From Rahnella aquatilis CIP 78.65 = ATCC 33071 (GTDB taxonomy: Bacteria; Pseudomonadota; Gammaproteobacteria; Enterobacterales; Enterobacteriaceae): 64,000 bases of DNA. This document shows, in pieces, positions 53,349-63,393 of the stretch. The stretch lies in contig NC_016818.1 in NCBI RefSeq assembly GCF_000241955.1, forward strand, positions 1,922,001 through 1,986,000, read 5' to 3'. Made by a program: the position numbers and the translations under genes. A model generated the notes under the pieces. It saw only the letters and a program-made list of their open reading frames with translations, made no database searches and was not told the origin of the DNA. Every line of letters starts with the position of its first letter. The stretch's first letter is position 1.

Positions 53349-53658
53349 CTTTCGTTCCTGTGAATCTCCTCCAGTAAAAATGAATGGCGTCTATACCCAT
53401 TGCGCCGGATATGCCTGCAACGCCTAAGGCGATATGAAAAGAAGAACCAAGGTCATCAAAAAACAATCCAGACAATGTGCCAGCAAAGGCTGAAATTATT
53501 ACCTGGGCAATGATATTTAAAATTTTACTTTTGGTTTTTCCTGCCTTTACGTCAATAATATGTTTTACGACGCCTCCCCATGCACCAAATAGAATAATCA
53601 AAAGCCATGCATGGTACTTATGTACAAATTGTTCTCTCCAGGGCAAGAGCACCTCCAT
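53341..53658 (-). CDS. Phage-type holin (LydA / holin superfamily III-like)
   Basis: 105-residue membrane protein with three hydrophobic segments (about 16-34, 48-66, 73-90) and a charged C-terminus (FYWRRFTGTKDG). Size, topology and the ISGAMGIDAI segment resemble LydA-type holins. Translational overlap with the endolysin-like gene is the classic holin-endolysin order. No other phage gene lies near, so it is a domesticated lysis or secretion cassette or a relic. The ATG at 53658 has no strong ribosome site. Confidence 0.75.
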   Translation of the reverse strand: MEVLLPWREQFVHKYHAWLLIILFGAWGGVVKHIIDVKAGKTKSKILNIIAQVIISAFAGTLSGLFFDDLGSSFHIALGVAGISGAMGIDAIHFYWRRFTGTKDG

Positions 53659-53950
53659 TATTTAATAAAAAATACAAATCCATTGCGTGGAATTAATTTC
53701 AAATGCGCACGTCCCTGCAATGCTTAAATAATATCTTTTAAAATCACTATTTTTGTGAGGTGTGTCACATGTTTGATTATGAGAAATATTAAAAACAGAT
53801 CAGTGCCTGATTATTTATTTATAGGGATTATGAATTTCTAGGTTAGCATTAATTATATCGATCTTTGAGGCCAGAATATTAACTCTTTCTATGTACGGGT
53901 AATAACCCAAGATGGACTGTTCACCTGCGGAGTATTTAAGGCGTGCAGGT
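53659..53950. other. AT-rich gap upstream of the holin gene
   Basis: About 290 bases with no credible ORF. It must contain the promoter of the minus-strand cassette. Nothing further is recognised. Confidence 0.4.
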
Positions 53951-54019
53951 TAATCTTTTGCAGCTCAAAGCCTCAACCTGAAAACCCAACCGTTCACTGC
54001 CGTACAGGCAGCTTAGAAA
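53951..54019 (+). CRISPR. Leader fragment plus a single I-F repeat
   Basis: TTAATCTTTTGCAGCTCAAA and the following bases (to 53991) match the last 40 bases of the array leaders; a perfect 28-base repeat follows at 53992-54019. No second repeat occurs at +60. This is a spacerless leader-repeat unit. The upstream leader part with the IHF site is absent or unrecognisable, so it may not be competent for acquisition. Confidence 0.88.
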
Positions 54020-54076
54020 TTTGTGTTACCTGCATCACCAGGGCGGCAGAAGTCCACTGCTGCCAGCCCCCCAAAC

Positions 54077-55090
54077 TCATCCCATCAAATCCCGTTCAAC
54101 AACCCCTTTACGCCACATTGTCGGCGACATTCCCAGCCGCTGGCGGAAGTGATGACGCAAAGTTTCCGGCGACCCAAACCCGGCCTGTTCGGCGACGCGG
54201 TCAATACTCAGGGTACCGTTTTCCAGCAGGGCGCAGGCTTTTTCCAGCCTGACGCTCAGCATCCATTCGCCCGGCGTGGTGCCGGTAGCATCATGAAAAC
54301 GACGCAGGAAGGTGCGGCGGCTCATACCGGCTTGTTTGGCGAGCTGCCCAATCACCAGTGGCGTGTTGAGATGGCTGCGTAAATCGTCGAGCAGCGGGGC
54401 GAGTGTTTTTGCCTGATGCCGCGGTACCGGTTGCTGGATCAACTGTGCCTGATTCCCTTCACGCAGCGGCGGTGTCACCATCCGTCGTGCCGTGCGGTTA
54501 GCGACTTCAATACCGTAATCACGACGGATCAGGTGCAGACACAAATCGACGCCCGCCGCCCCCCCGGCAGAGGTGATGATGCTGCCTTCATCGACATAAA
54601 TCATGCCGTGCTCAACCTGCACTTTAGGGAATTTTTGCGCCAGGACATCGGTACTGTTCCAGTGCGCCGTCGCACGCTTACCGTCCAGTAAACCTGCGGC
54701 GGCCAGCACGAAACTTCCCGCGCAGATCGACACAATTCTTGTCCCGTTGTGATGGGCCTTTTGCAGCGCAGCTATCAGCCGGTCAGATGCCGGTTCATGG
54801 ATGCTTCGCCAGCCGGGGATCACAATCGTACCGGCATCTTCCAGCAGTTCCAGCCCGCCATCCACCAGCAGCCGCACGCCGCCTTGTGCGCCGAAAGTCC
54901 CTTCTTCTACCGACGCGACGGATAACGCGTACAACGGTTCGCCCGTCAGTTCATCGGCGCGCCCAAAGGCTTCGACGGCAATCCCAAACTCGAAGGTACA
55001 AAGACATTCATAAGCCAGCAGCACCAGTCGCCGGTTTGGCGCAGCGGGATGGCGGGAGGAAGACATCAGCGGCAGATCAGCTTTTTGCAT
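54077..55090 (-). CDS. GlxA-type AraC-family transcriptional regulator
   Basis: 337-residue regulator with an N-terminal DJ-1/PfpI-like domain (about 15-180; the SICAGSFVLAAAGLLDGKRA segment holds the nucleophile-elbow cysteine) and a C-terminal AraC DNA-binding domain with two HTH units (IGQLAKQAGMSRRTFLRRF, IDRVAEQAGFGSPETLRHHF). The ATG at 55090 follows GAGGG; a longer frame from 55171 crosses the divergent promoter. It is divergent from an MFS exporter and probably controls it (inference). Confidence 0.92.
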   Translation of the reverse strand: MQKADLPLMSSSRHPAAPNRRLVLLAYECLCTFEFGIAVEAFGRADELTGEPLYALSVASVEEGTFGAQGGVRLLVDGGLELLEDAGTIVIPGWRSIHEPASDRLIAALQKAHHNGTRIVSICAGSFVLAAAGLLDGKRATAHWNSTDVLAQKFPKVQVEHGMIYVDEGSIITSAGGAAGVDLCLHLIRRDYGIEVANRTARRMVTPPLREGNQAQLIQQPVPRHQAKTLAPLLDDLRSHLNTPLVIGQLAKQAGMSRRTFLRRFHDATGTTPGEWMLSVRLEKACALLENGTLSIDRVAEQAGFGSPETLRHHFRQRLGMSPTMWRKGVVERDLMG

Positions 55091-55204
55091 AAAAGGATAA
55101 CCCTCAGGTTGGCACGATCTTGACGATACATGGCATACCGGCAGATTTCTACTCCGTCGCCAATCCTCCATGCTAGGCGTCTCTTCTCCCCGCAGGATTT
55201 AAGC

Positions 55205-56680
55205 ATGAAAAACACACTCGCACTGATGGCGGTTTGTCTGGCCGCTCTGATGTCGGGGCTGGAAATTTCCAGCGTCCCCGTATTATCGCCGGTACTCGAA
55301 CAGGAACTGCATGCCAGCTTCCGTGAGCTTCAGTGGATCATGAACGCTTACACGCTCGCCTGTACCACGGTACTGATGGCGACCGGAACGCTGGCAGACC
55401 GTTATGGTCGGAAACGTGTTTTTATCATCAGCATTGCTGCGTTCGGGCTGACCTCGCTGATGTGTGGTCTCGCCGTTAGTGCGCAATGGCTTATCGCAGG
55501 ACGTTTTCTTCAGGGGCTGAGCGGCGGTGCAATGCTGACCTGCCTGATTGCGATCCTTTCGTCGCAGTTTCCGCAGGGGAAAGCGCGCAGTCAGGCGTTT
55601 GCCGCCTGGGGGATTACGTTTGGTTTCGGGTTAGGATTTGGCCCGATCATCGGCGGCGCGCTGGTCGCCTGGCTGAGCTGGCGATGGGTGTTTCTGGTTC
55701 ACGTTTTTATCGCCGTGCTGACCCTGATACTGGCGCTGAAAAACGTGGTGGAATCCCGTGACGCACAGGCTGAAAAACTGGATCTCGGCGGATTGGTGAC
55801 CCTTTCGGTCACGGTCATGGGCGCGACGTACCTCATTACGCAGGGCGGCAGTTTGGGCTGGAACAGCGTCACAGCAGGTACCGTTCTGCTGGCAACCGCC
55901 ATCAGTGCGGTGATGTTCATCCGGATTGAAACCCGCCATCCGCACCCGATGTTTGATTTTTCGGTATTCCGCGTTCGGGCATTTTCTGGTGCGCTGATGG
56001 GATCGGTCGGGATGAATTTCAGCTTCTGGCCGCTGATGATTTATCTGCCGGTGTACTATCAGGGCGGGCTGGGTTATGGCAGTGTCGCCACCGGTATGGC
56101 ACTGCTGGCGTATACCTTACCCACGTTGCTGATGCCACCGCTCGGTGAAAAACTGACAACACGTTTCGGCGCGTCACGCCTGATCCCGCTGGGATTATTC
56201 ACCATAGGCGCGGGTTTTATACTGATGCAAATCGCCGTCATTCATCATCTGAGCTTATTGCCGGGGGCGCTGCTGGCAGGCATCGCACTGGGGCTGACCA
56301 ATACACCGGTAACCAATACCACGACCGGTTCCGTTGCGGCAAACCGCGCGGGAATGGCCTCAGGCATTGATATCAGTGCGCGACTGATTACGCTGGCTGT
56401 CAACATTGCGCTCATGGGAAACCTGCTGGTGGCGGGAATTGCAGCGAGCCTGAAAAAAGTCATGCCCGCATCAGGGGATTTATCTTCGCTGGCAGAACGT
56501 ATTGCAGGCGGCTCAGCCATTGAAACCCTGCAAAGCGCACAGATTGCGCAGGCACTGACTGATGGCTTTGCAGGCATTCTGCTCTATGGCGCGGCAGGCG
56601 TCTGGATCCTGGCGCTTCTCAGTTATTGGCTTTTTAACGGCAGGGGGCGGCGTAAAACGATGTCTTGCGAGCCGTCATGA
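55205..56680 (+). CDS. MFS multidrug exporter (DHA2, 14-TM type)
   Basis: 491-residue major facilitator of the EmrB/QacA (DHA2) family with about 14 membrane helices. Motif A is GTLADRYGRKRVF, and the antiporter motif C region is AWGITFGFGLGFGPIIGGAL. It exports drugs or metabolites by proton antiport across the inner membrane; the substrate is unknown. The ATG at 55205 is preceded by GCAGGA; an upstream start at 55130 lies in the divergent promoter. Gene and regulator composition look like the chromosomal backbone more than the CRISPR part. Confidence 0.93.
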   Translation: MKNTLALMAVCLAALMSGLEISSVPVLSPVLEQELHASFRELQWIMNAYTLACTTVLMATGTLADRYGRKRVFIISIAAFGLTSLMCGLAVSAQWLIAGRFLQGLSGGAMLTCLIAILSSQFPQGKARSQAFAAWGITFGFGLGFGPIIGGALVAWLSWRWVFLVHVFIAVLTLILALKNVVESRDAQAEKLDLGGLVTLSVTVMGATYLITQGGSLGWNSVTAGTVLLATAISAVMFIRIETRHPHPMFDFSVFRVRAFSGALMGSVGMNFSFWPLMIYLPVYYQGGLGYGSVATGMALLAYTLPTLLMPPLGEKLTTRFGASRLIPLGLFTIGAGFILMQIAVIHHLSLLPGALLAGIALGLTNTPVTNTTTGSVAANRAGMASGIDISARLITLAVNIALMGNLLVAGIAASLKKVMPASGDLSSLAERIAGGSAIETLQSAQIAQALTDGFAGILLYGAAGVWILALLSYWLFNGRGRRKTMSCEPS

Positions 56681-56878
56681 GTTAACAAATCCGTGTTGCA
56701 TATCGTGCAGCGTGTTTTTGCGTAATGTCTTCCATTTGCCTGAAAAATAATCATTTTCCCTGCGCATCTTTTTACTGAATATGGCGTGATAGCCCTGCGG
56801 GACGGGGCTTCACGAAAATAGTCGTGATGCAAAATGATAATTTGATTAAGTACGACAACTGGCGTACATTGAGGGCTC

Positions 56879-57175
56879 ATGAGTTTCAGAGAGATCAAAT
56901 GGAAGGTGATCGAATGTTTGAAGAATGGAAATATTGAATTTGAGGCAAGACGCGGGATTCAGCTTAAGAATTTGTTAAGTACGGGTGACATCTCGCCCTT
57001 TGAAGTGGCTGCCTTAATCGGCAGGGCATCCGGAGATAATTATCAGGTTCGCCCCTACCATTTTGACAGCAGTATTGATGTCCACATCATCACCGTCAGT
57101 AGTGCCGGAGTACCCTGGTACATCAAGTGGTATTTTACAGAGCCCACCCGTGTTTTTATCAGCGTTCATCATTAA
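56879..57175 (+). CDS. Small protein, possible toxin of a toxin-antitoxin pair
   Basis: 98-residue soluble protein (MSFREIKWKVIECLKNGNIE at the start; the end is rich in aromatic beta-strand residues, WYIKWYFTEPTRVF). It lies eight bases before a gene with a YgiT/MqsA-like zinc finger. In DUF4258 or MqsR pairs the toxin gene comes first and has this size, so a toxin role is plausible. I do not see enough motif conservation to assign a family. Confidence 0.6.
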   Translation: MSFREIKWKVIECLKNGNIEFEARRGIQLKNLLSTGDISPFEVAALIGRASGDNYQVRPYHFDSSIDVHIITVSSAGVPWYIKWYFTEPTRVFISVHH

Positions 57176-57183
57176 GGAAGAAT

Positions 57184-57777
57184 ATGATTATTTATAAAGT
57201 CGGGGACGAGAAAAAGGCGATGTGTGGCGTCTGTGAGGCTTTTCGCATTGTCAGCTATCAGCTGCGCGATGTGCCGTTTGATGACGGCAGCGGTAGGGTG
57301 AAAAATATCATCGCGGGCGTATGTAAAACCTGCGACAGCGTTGCGGTGATCCCTTTTCAGTCTGTGCCTGCCATCAAAAAGCAGTTGCAGATACAACGCA
57401 AAGCCGTGGAAACCCGTGTGCCTGCGCACATGATTGATCTGCTGAACATGGCGAGTGCGGAATTGGGGGCCACCCCTGATTTCGTGCCGTTACTGCTCAA
57501 ATATTATATTCATCAGCTGGCATCAAACCCTGAAGCGGCCCTGCGCCTGGTGAACTTGCTGACGTCCGAACTGGCGACCGGTCTGGCCAATAAGCGCCTT
57601 TCCCTGAAAGGGCGCGAGATCGGTAATGATATCGAAAAACTCAAATCCCTGTCCCAGATCGACAACACCACAGAATTACTTAAAGGTGTGGTGCTGATGA
57701 TTCATCATGACCTTCTGATCAATCCGGATGCCCAGCGCATCGCAGTGTTAAAGAGTTTTGTCGCCACCGTCGCCTGA
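57184..57777 (+). CDS. YgiT/MqsA-like zinc-finger protein, possible antitoxin
   Basis: 197-residue protein with an N-terminal four-cysteine zinc site (C14 and C17 in MCGVCEAF; C47 and C50 in GVCKTCDS) and a long helical C-terminal part. The N-terminal finger resembles those of MqsA/YgiT-type antitoxins, but the usual HTH_XRE domain is not evident and the protein is longer than MqsA. The ATG at 57184 follows GGAAG. It is coupled to the preceding 98-residue gene and ends 37 bases before the sigma-28 promoter of the receptor gene. Confidence 0.65.
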   Translation: MIIYKVGDEKKAMCGVCEAFRIVSYQLRDVPFDDGSGRVKNIIAGVCKTCDSVAVIPFQSVPAIKKQLQIQRKAVETRVPAHMIDLLNMASAELGATPDFVPLLLKYYIHQLASNPEAALRLVNLLTSELATGLANKRLSLKGREIGNDIEKLKSLSQIDNTTELLKGVVLMIHHDLLINPDAQRIAVLKSFVATVA

Positions 57778-57814
57778 TATCCTTCCCCCCCGAAAAAATC
57801 TGATCCCCATCACA

Positions 57815-57841
57815 TAAAGTTCCTGTTCTGCCTGCCGATAA
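57815..57841 (+). promoter_or_regulatory. Sigma-28 (FliA) promoter for the distal chemotaxis genes
   Basis: TAAAGTTC, eleven bases, then GCCGATAA: a nearly exact match to the FliA consensus (TAAAGTTT-N11-GCCGATAA). It sits 35 bases before the first receptor gene. It gives the receptor-cheRBYZ block its own flagellar-class-3 expression, independent of cheW. Confidence 0.95.
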
Positions 57842-57876
57842 CTGTTCCAGATAATTCTCATTTGAAAAGGAACAAC

Positions 57877-59571
57877 ATGTTTAACCGTATGAAAGTGGTC
57901 ACGGGCATCGTGATCTTACTGGTGGTCTTCGGTGCTTTACAGTTGGTATCCGGCGGCCTGTTCTTTAAATCGTTAAAGACAGACAAAGATAATTTCACCA
58001 CTTCTCAGCAGATCCGTTTACAGCAGGCGGAATTTAATGCCAGCTGGATTTATCTCCTGCAAACCCGTAATACCCTCAACCGTGCAGGTATCCGTTTCAT
58101 GCTGGATGCTAACCAGATGGGCAGCGGTGCAACGGTCAAAGAACTGATTGATACCGCAACCAAAGACCTGCAAATTGCCGATCAGCACTTTGCCAGTTAT
58201 CAAAAAATCCCGGTTGATGCCAGCCAGAACCCACAGTTAGCCGCCGATGCCAAAAAGCAATATCAGGTGCTGCATGACGCGCTGTCGGAACTGATTGAGC
58301 TGATTGGCCTGGGACGTATCAATGACTTCTTCGAACAACCGACTCAGCAGTATCAGGACAACTTCGAAAAAGCGTTCGTCGCCTATATCGATCAGAACGA
58401 CCGTTTATATAACGACGCGGTGAAGGTGAGCGAGAACTCCTTTACGCATGCCCTGTGGATGCTGGGCACTGTGTTGATTGTGCTGGCAATTTTCATCCTG
58501 CTGGCCTGGATTGGTGTGCAACGCATCCTGATCCATCCGCTGAGAAATATCGTCGATACCATCCGTAAAATTGCAACCGGTGATCTGACGCACGAAATAG
58601 TCGTGAAAAGCCGTAATGAAATCGGCCAGCTTGCCGATAGTCTCAAGTACATGCAGGACGAACTGATCCGCACGGTCTCCGGTGTACGCCACGGTGCTGA
58701 CGCCATTTACAGCGGGGCAAGTGAAATCTCCGCAGGCAACAGCGATTTATCTTCACGTACTGAACAGCAGGCGTCTGCGCTGGAAGAAACCGCCGCCAGC
58801 ATGGAACAGCTGACCGCGACCGTGAAGCAGAACGCCGAAAACGCCCGTCAGGCCAGCCAGCTGGCACTGAGCGCGTCCGAAACCGCACAGAAGGGCGGAA
58901 AAGTGGTGGCAAACGTGGTCGATACCATGAATGACATTGCCAGCAGCTCGAAAAAGATCACCGACATTACCGGTGTGATCGACGGGATTGCGTTCCAGAC
59001 CAACATTCTGGCGCTGAACGCCGCCGTTGAAGCGGCGCGGGCGGGCGAGCAGGGGCGCGGATTTGCGGTTGTGGCCGGTGAGGTCCGTACCCTGGCGCAG
59101 CGCAGCGCCCAGGCAGCAAAAGAAATTAAAGGGCTGATTGATGATTCTGTCAGCCGCATTAATACCGGTTCAGTGCTGGCGGAAAGTGCCGGTGAAACCA
59201 TGCATGACATGGTGAATGCCGTCACCCGTGTGACTGACATTATGGGCGAGATTACCTCGGCATCGGATGAACAAAGCCGCGGAATTGAGCAGGTCGCACA
59301 AGCGATTACTGAAATGGATCGGGTGACGCAGCAGAACGCCTCACTGGTTGAAGAATCCGCGTCCGCTTCTGCGGCGCTGGAAGAGCAGGCGAGCCTGCTG
59401 ACGCAATCAGTGGCCGTGTTTACGCTGAGTCAGACCACAAATAACAACGTGCGCCAGAACCCGGCCTCTTCGTCAAGGCTGCCTCTGTTGACTCCGAACC
59501 TGACGGGTTCTAAGGCCGGTAACGGTGGAGCGCAGGGGGCAGATTTAACCGAAAACTGGGAAACTTTCTAA
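57877..59571 (+). CDS. tsr: Methyl-accepting chemotaxis protein, Tsr-like
   Basis: 564-residue receptor: membrane helices at about 7-29 and 190-212, a four-helix periplasmic ligand domain, HAMP, methylation helices and the conserved signalling tip ([20 protein letters not shown]), ending in the CheR/CheB tether NWETF. Serine-contact residues of Tsr are kept at the same numbers: Arg64 and Asn68 ([12 protein letters not shown]) and Thr156 ([10 protein letters not shown]), so serine sensing is likely. The ATG at 57877 (AAGGA upstream) gives the Tsr-like N-terminus. Confidence 0.93.
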   Translation: MFNRMKVVTGIVILLVVFGALQLVSGGLFFKSLKTDKDNFTTSQQIRLQQAEFNASWIYLLQTRNTLNRAGIRFMLDANQMGSGATVKELIDTATKDLQIADQHFASYQKIPVDASQNPQLAADAKKQYQVLHDALSELIELIGLGRINDFFEQPTQQYQDNFEKAFVAYIDQNDRLYNDAVKVSENSFTHALWMLGTVLIVLAIFILLAWIGVQRILIHPLRNIVDTIRKIATGDLTHEIVVKSRNEIGQLADSLKYMQDELIRTVSGVRHGADAIYSGASEISAGNSDLSSRTEQQASALEETAASMEQLTATVKQNAENARQASQLALSASETAQKGGKVVANVVDTMNDIASSSKKITDITGVIDGIAFQTNILALNAAVEAARAGEQGRGFAVVAGEVRTLAQRSAQAAKEIKGLIDDSVSRINTGSVLAESAGETMHDMVNAVTRVTDIMGEITSASDEQSRGIEQVAQAITEMDRVTQQNASLVEESASASAALEEQASLLTQSVAVFTLSQTTNNNVRQNPASSSRLPLLTPNLTGSKAGNGGAQGADLTENWETF

Positions 59572-59692
59572 GTACGTATATGACATCGCAACCCGAAATA
59601 GTCAGGTTTGCCGTTAACGCAAGTGCAAACCTGAGTATGCAGGGTATAAGAATAAAGGTGCCGGTCTGGGCTGGCACCTAATGAGGTTACCC

Positions 59693-61363
59693 ATGTTTAA
59701 GCACATCCGTGTGTCCACCTGCATGTTCCTGTTATTGATAGTGTTCTTTGTTATGCAACTGGTTAGCAGCGGGTTATCGCTGCAGGCCGCCCACACGGAT
59801 AAATTGAATTTTGAGCAGATATCCAACACCGCTGAACAGCGTGATGCGCTCAGCCAGTCCTGGTCATATCTGTTGCAGACCCGTAATACCCTTAACCGCG
59901 CGGCAACGCGTCTGGCGCTGAAACAGCCCCAGGAAAATATCACTCAGCTGATGTCAGATGCCAAAGCCAGCCTGAAAAAAGCAGAAGAGGCTTACGCTGC
60001 GTTTCTGGCACTGCCACGCAGAACAGAAAAAGCCGTTGCACTGACCGCCGTGAACAAGGCCAGTTATCAGCAACTGCACGATATGTTGCAGACACTGACT
60101 GATCTGCTGTCCGCCGGCGACATGAATGGATTTCTGAACGGTCCGGCGCAAAAGTACCAGGATCAGTTCCAGAAAGATGTGGGTGATTACACCGATTACG
60201 TCGGCGCCCGCTTCCTTGAAGCGCAAATGCAAACGGCGGCGTCTTATCAAAATGTCATGATCAACACCTCCGTCGTACTGGTGCTGCTGATTGCCCTGAC
60301 GGCACTGGCACTGGTCGTGACCCGCCGCATTCTGTTTACCCCGCTGACCATTATGCGCGGCCATTTCGACCGCATCGGAGCGGGTGATATTTCATCCCCC
60401 ATCATTGCGCAAGGGCGTTACGAAATTAAAGTCATGCTGGAAAGCCTGCAACAGATGCAAACGTCGCTGGCAGAAACCGTGCGCACCGTGCGTCATGGCG
60501 CTGACACCATGTTCTCCGGCCTGAAAGGGATTGCGGCGGGCAACACCGATCTATCTTCACGTACTGAACAGCAGGCGTCGGCGCTGGAAGAAACCGCCGC
60601 CAGCATGGAACAGCTGACCGCCACCGTGAAACAGAATGCCGAAAATGCCCGTCAGGCCACGCAACTGGCGCGTGATGCGTCGAATACCGCTGAAAAAGGC
60701 GGTGAACTGACCGGCAACGTAGTGAAAACCATGAATGACATTGCAGGCAGCTCGAAGAAAATCAGTGCGATCACCAGCGTTATTGATGGCATTGCATTCC
60801 AGACCAACATTCTGGCGCTGAACGCGGCCGTTGAAGCGGCACGTGCCGGTGAACAGGGGCGTGGATTTGCGGTGGTGGCCGGCGAGGTGCGCAACCTGGC
60901 ACAGCGCAGTGCACAGGCCGCAAAAGAAATTAAAGCGCTGATTGATGAATCTGTCAGCCGCGTCAGTCAGGGTTCCCAGCTGGTGGAATCCGCCGGAAAT
61001 ACCATGGATGACATCGTTCGTGCTGTCACCCGCGTTACCGACATCATGGGCGAAATCGCCTCGGCGTCTGACGAACAAAGTCGCGGCATCGAACAGGTAT
61101 CGATTGCCGTGACCCAAATGGATCAGGTGACACAGCAAAACGCCACGCTGGTTCAGCAGGCCGCTTCTTCCACGCATGCGCTGGAAATCGAGTCTGAAAA
61201 TCTGACCCGTGCGGTATCGGTGTTCCGCCTTGCCTCCGCTGAGGGTGCACGACAACACCGCAGCGGACAGGCTCAGGGCTTTACGCCTCGCCAGGTGGCC
61301 CAACCCGCGTTACTTCCGGCAACCGCACACGCGGCATCGGCAGATAACTGGGAAACCTTCTGA
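59693..61363 (+). CDS. Methyl-accepting chemotaxis protein, Tar/Tsr-type with altered pocket
   Basis: 556-residue receptor of the same architecture, with an almost identical cytoplasmic half and the NWETF tail. In the periplasmic domain Arg64 and Asn68 are present, but the equivalent of Thr156 is Ala152 (LNGPAQKYQ) and the flanking helix reads [10 protein letters not shown], so ligand preference should differ from its neighbour. The ATG at 59693 has GAGG upstream. The two receptor genes probably arose by tandem duplication, with gene conversion or constraint on the signalling domain. Confidence 0.93.
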   Translation: MFKHIRVSTCMFLLLIVFFVMQLVSSGLSLQAAHTDKLNFEQISNTAEQRDALSQSWSYLLQTRNTLNRAATRLALKQPQENITQLMSDAKASLKKAEEAYAAFLALPRRTEKAVALTAVNKASYQQLHDMLQTLTDLLSAGDMNGFLNGPAQKYQDQFQKDVGDYTDYVGARFLEAQMQTAASYQNVMINTSVVLVLLIALTALALVVTRRILFTPLTIMRGHFDRIGAGDISSPIIAQGRYEIKVMLESLQQMQTSLAETVRTVRHGADTMFSGLKGIAAGNTDLSSRTEQQASALEETAASMEQLTATVKQNAENARQATQLARDASNTAEKGGELTGNVVKTMNDIAGSSKKISAITSVIDGIAFQTNILALNAAVEAARAGEQGRGFAVVAGEVRNLAQRSAQAAKEIKALIDESVSRVSQGSQLVESAGNTMDDIVRAVTRVTDIMGEIASASDEQSRGIEQVSIAVTQMDQVTQQNATLVQQAASSTHALEIESENLTRAVSVFRLASAEGARQHRSGQAQGFTPRQVAQPALLPATAHAASADNWETF

Positions 61364-61425
61364 TAACAGATGAAGAGTGAATTGGGTACCCGTTACACCA
61401 CCTGTCCATTTAATGGAGCTGCACC

Positions 61426-62298
61426 ATGAATCAACCAGGCTCGCCAATGAGTGCTGACAACACCTCGATCATGGCACAGATGATCCAGCGTTTACCGCTG
61501 TCCGATACCCATTTCCGCCGGATCAGTGAGCTTATCTATCAGCGCGCCGGTATTGTGCTGGCGGATCACAAACGCGAAATGGTCTACAACCGCCTGGTCC
61601 GGCGGTTGCGGATACTCGGATTGAATGATTTCACCAGCTATATGGCGTTGCTGGAAAACGACAGCAACAGCCCGGAATGGCAGGCGTTTATCAATGCGCT
61701 GACCACCAACCTGACGGCGTTTTTCCGCGAAGCGCATCACTTCCCGATCCTGGCGGAGCATGCCCGTTCGCGCCCGAATAATTACAGCGTCTGGAGCACG
61801 GCGGCCTCGACCGGCGAAGAACCGTATTCCATCGCCATGACGCTGAGCGAAGCGCTGGGGCCGAAGATGACGAGCTGCCGTATTCAGGCCAGTGACATTG
61901 ACACGCAGGTGCTTGAGAAAGCCACTGCCGGGGTTTATCGCCTCGAAGAACTGCGCACGCTCAGCCCGCAGCAGCTACAGAAATTTTTCCTTAAAGGCAC
62001 GGGCCCGCACAGCGGCCTGGTGCGTGTGCGTCCCGAACTGGCGCAGATGGTGGCTTTCCAGCAGTTGAATCTTCTGGCTAACCAGTGGCAGCTTAACGGT
62101 CCGTTTGATGCAATTTTCTGCCGTAATGTGATGATTTATTTCGATAAAGAAACGCAGGAGAAAATTTTACGCCGATTTGTTCCGTTGCTTAAACCGGGTG
62201 GCCTGATGTTTGCCGGACACTCCGAAAACTTCAGCCAAATCAGCCGGGAATTTTATTTGCGCGGTCAGACTGTCTACGGCCTCGCCAAGGAGAGGTAA
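61426..62298 (+). CDS. cheR: Chemotaxis receptor methyltransferase CheR
   Basis: 290-residue SAM-dependent glutamate methyltransferase acting on receptors, recruited by their NWETF tails. N-terminal helical domain ([20 protein letters not shown]), then the methyltransferase core with [16 protein letters not shown] and [18 protein letters not shown] precedes the ATG. It shares one base with cheB (TAATG). Confidence 0.97.
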   Translation: MNQPGSPMSADNTSIMAQMIQRLPLSDTHFRRISELIYQRAGIVLADHKREMVYNRLVRRLRILGLNDFTSYMALLENDSNSPEWQAFINALTTNLTAFFREAHHFPILAEHARSRPNNYSVWSTAASTGEEPYSIAMTLSEALGPKMTSCRIQASDIDTQVLEKATAGVYRLEELRTLSPQQLQKFFLKGTGPHSGLVRVRPELAQMVAFQQLNLLANQWQLNGPFDAIFCRNVMIYFDKETQEKILRRFVPLLKPGGLMFAGHSENFSQISREFYLRGQTVYGLAKER

Positions 62299-63347
62299 TG
62301 AATAAAATCAGAGTATTGAGCGTCGATGATTCGGCGTTAATGCGTCAGCTGATGACTGAAATCATCAACAGCCATCCGGATATGGAAATGGTGGCGACCG
62401 CCCCCGATCCGCTGGTGGCGCGCGATCTTATCAAAAAATTCAACCCGGACGTGCTGACGCTGGATGTTGAAATGCCGCGCATGGACGGCCTGGATTTTCT
62501 CGAAAAACTGATGCGTCTGCGTCCGATGCCGGTGGTGATGGTGTCCTCGCTGACCGGTAAAGGCTCGGAAATTACCCTGCGGGCACTGGAACTTGGCGCG
62601 ATTGATTTTGTGACCAAACCGCAACTGGGGATCCGCGAAGGCATGCTGGCCTACAGCGAGATGATTGCCGATAAGATCCGCACGGCGTCAAAAGCGCGTC
62701 TGAACAAAAGCGTCAACATTGATCAGCCGCGCATTCTCAGCCATACGCCGTTGCTGAGCAGCGAAAAGCTGATTGCTATCGGCTCATCAACGGGCGGCAC
62801 AGAGGCTATCCGCCACGTGCTGCAACCGCTGCCGCCAACCTGTCCGGCGCTGATGATCACCCAGCACATGCCGCCGGGGTTTACCCGTTCTTTCGCCGAT
62901 CGTCTGAACAAGTTGTGTCAGATCACGGTGAAAGAAGCAGAAGACGGTGAGCGTGTTCTGCCGGGTCATGCGTATATCGCACCGGGCGACAGGCATATGG
63001 AACTGGTACGCAGTGGTGCCAACTATCAGGTTAAGTTGAACGACGGTCCGGCGGTGAACCGCCATCGTCCGTCGGTCGACGTTTTATTCCGTTCGGTGGC
63101 GCAGTTCGCCGGACGCAATGCCGTCGGGGTGATCCTGACGGGTATGGGCAATGACGGCGCCGCCGGCATGCTTGAGATGCACCGGGCAGGGGCTTACACC
63201 CTTGCACAAAACGAAGCCAGCTGTGTGGTGTTCGGTATGCCTCGTGAGGCTATCGCCGCAGGTGGCGTAAACGAAGTGGTGGATCTCAGCCAAATCAGCC
63301 AGCGGATGCTGGCGCAAATATCAGCCGGTCAGGCATTACGTATTTAA
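62298..63347 (+). CDS. cheB: Chemotaxis response regulator / methylesterase CheB
   Basis: 349-residue protein: an N-terminal receiver with phospho-acceptor Asp56 ([12 protein letters not shown]) and a C-terminal methylesterase with Ser164 ([11 protein letters not shown]), His190 (MITQHMPPG) and the distal Asp in [14 protein letters not shown]. Phosphorylation by CheA activates demethylation and deamidation of receptors. Confidence 0.97.
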   Translation: MNKIRVLSVDDSALMRQLMTEIINSHPDMEMVATAPDPLVARDLIKKFNPDVLTLDVEMPRMDGLDFLEKLMRLRPMPVVMVSSLTGKGSEITLRALELGAIDFVTKPQLGIREGMLAYSEMIADKIRTASKARLNKSVNIDQPRILSHTPLLSSEKLIAIGSSTGGTEAIRHVLQPLPPTCPALMITQHMPPGFTRSFADRLNKLCQITVKEAEDGERVLPGHAYIAPGDRHMELVRSGANYQVKLNDGPAVNRHRPSVDVLFRSVAQFAGRNAVGVILTGMGNDGAAGMLEMHRAGAYTLAQNEASCVVFGMPREAIAAGGVNEVVDLSQISQRMLAQISAGQALRI

Positions 63348-63393
63348 TTTTTCAGCCTTGTGCTGGGTAGCAAACCTTAGGAGTAGATAAAAC

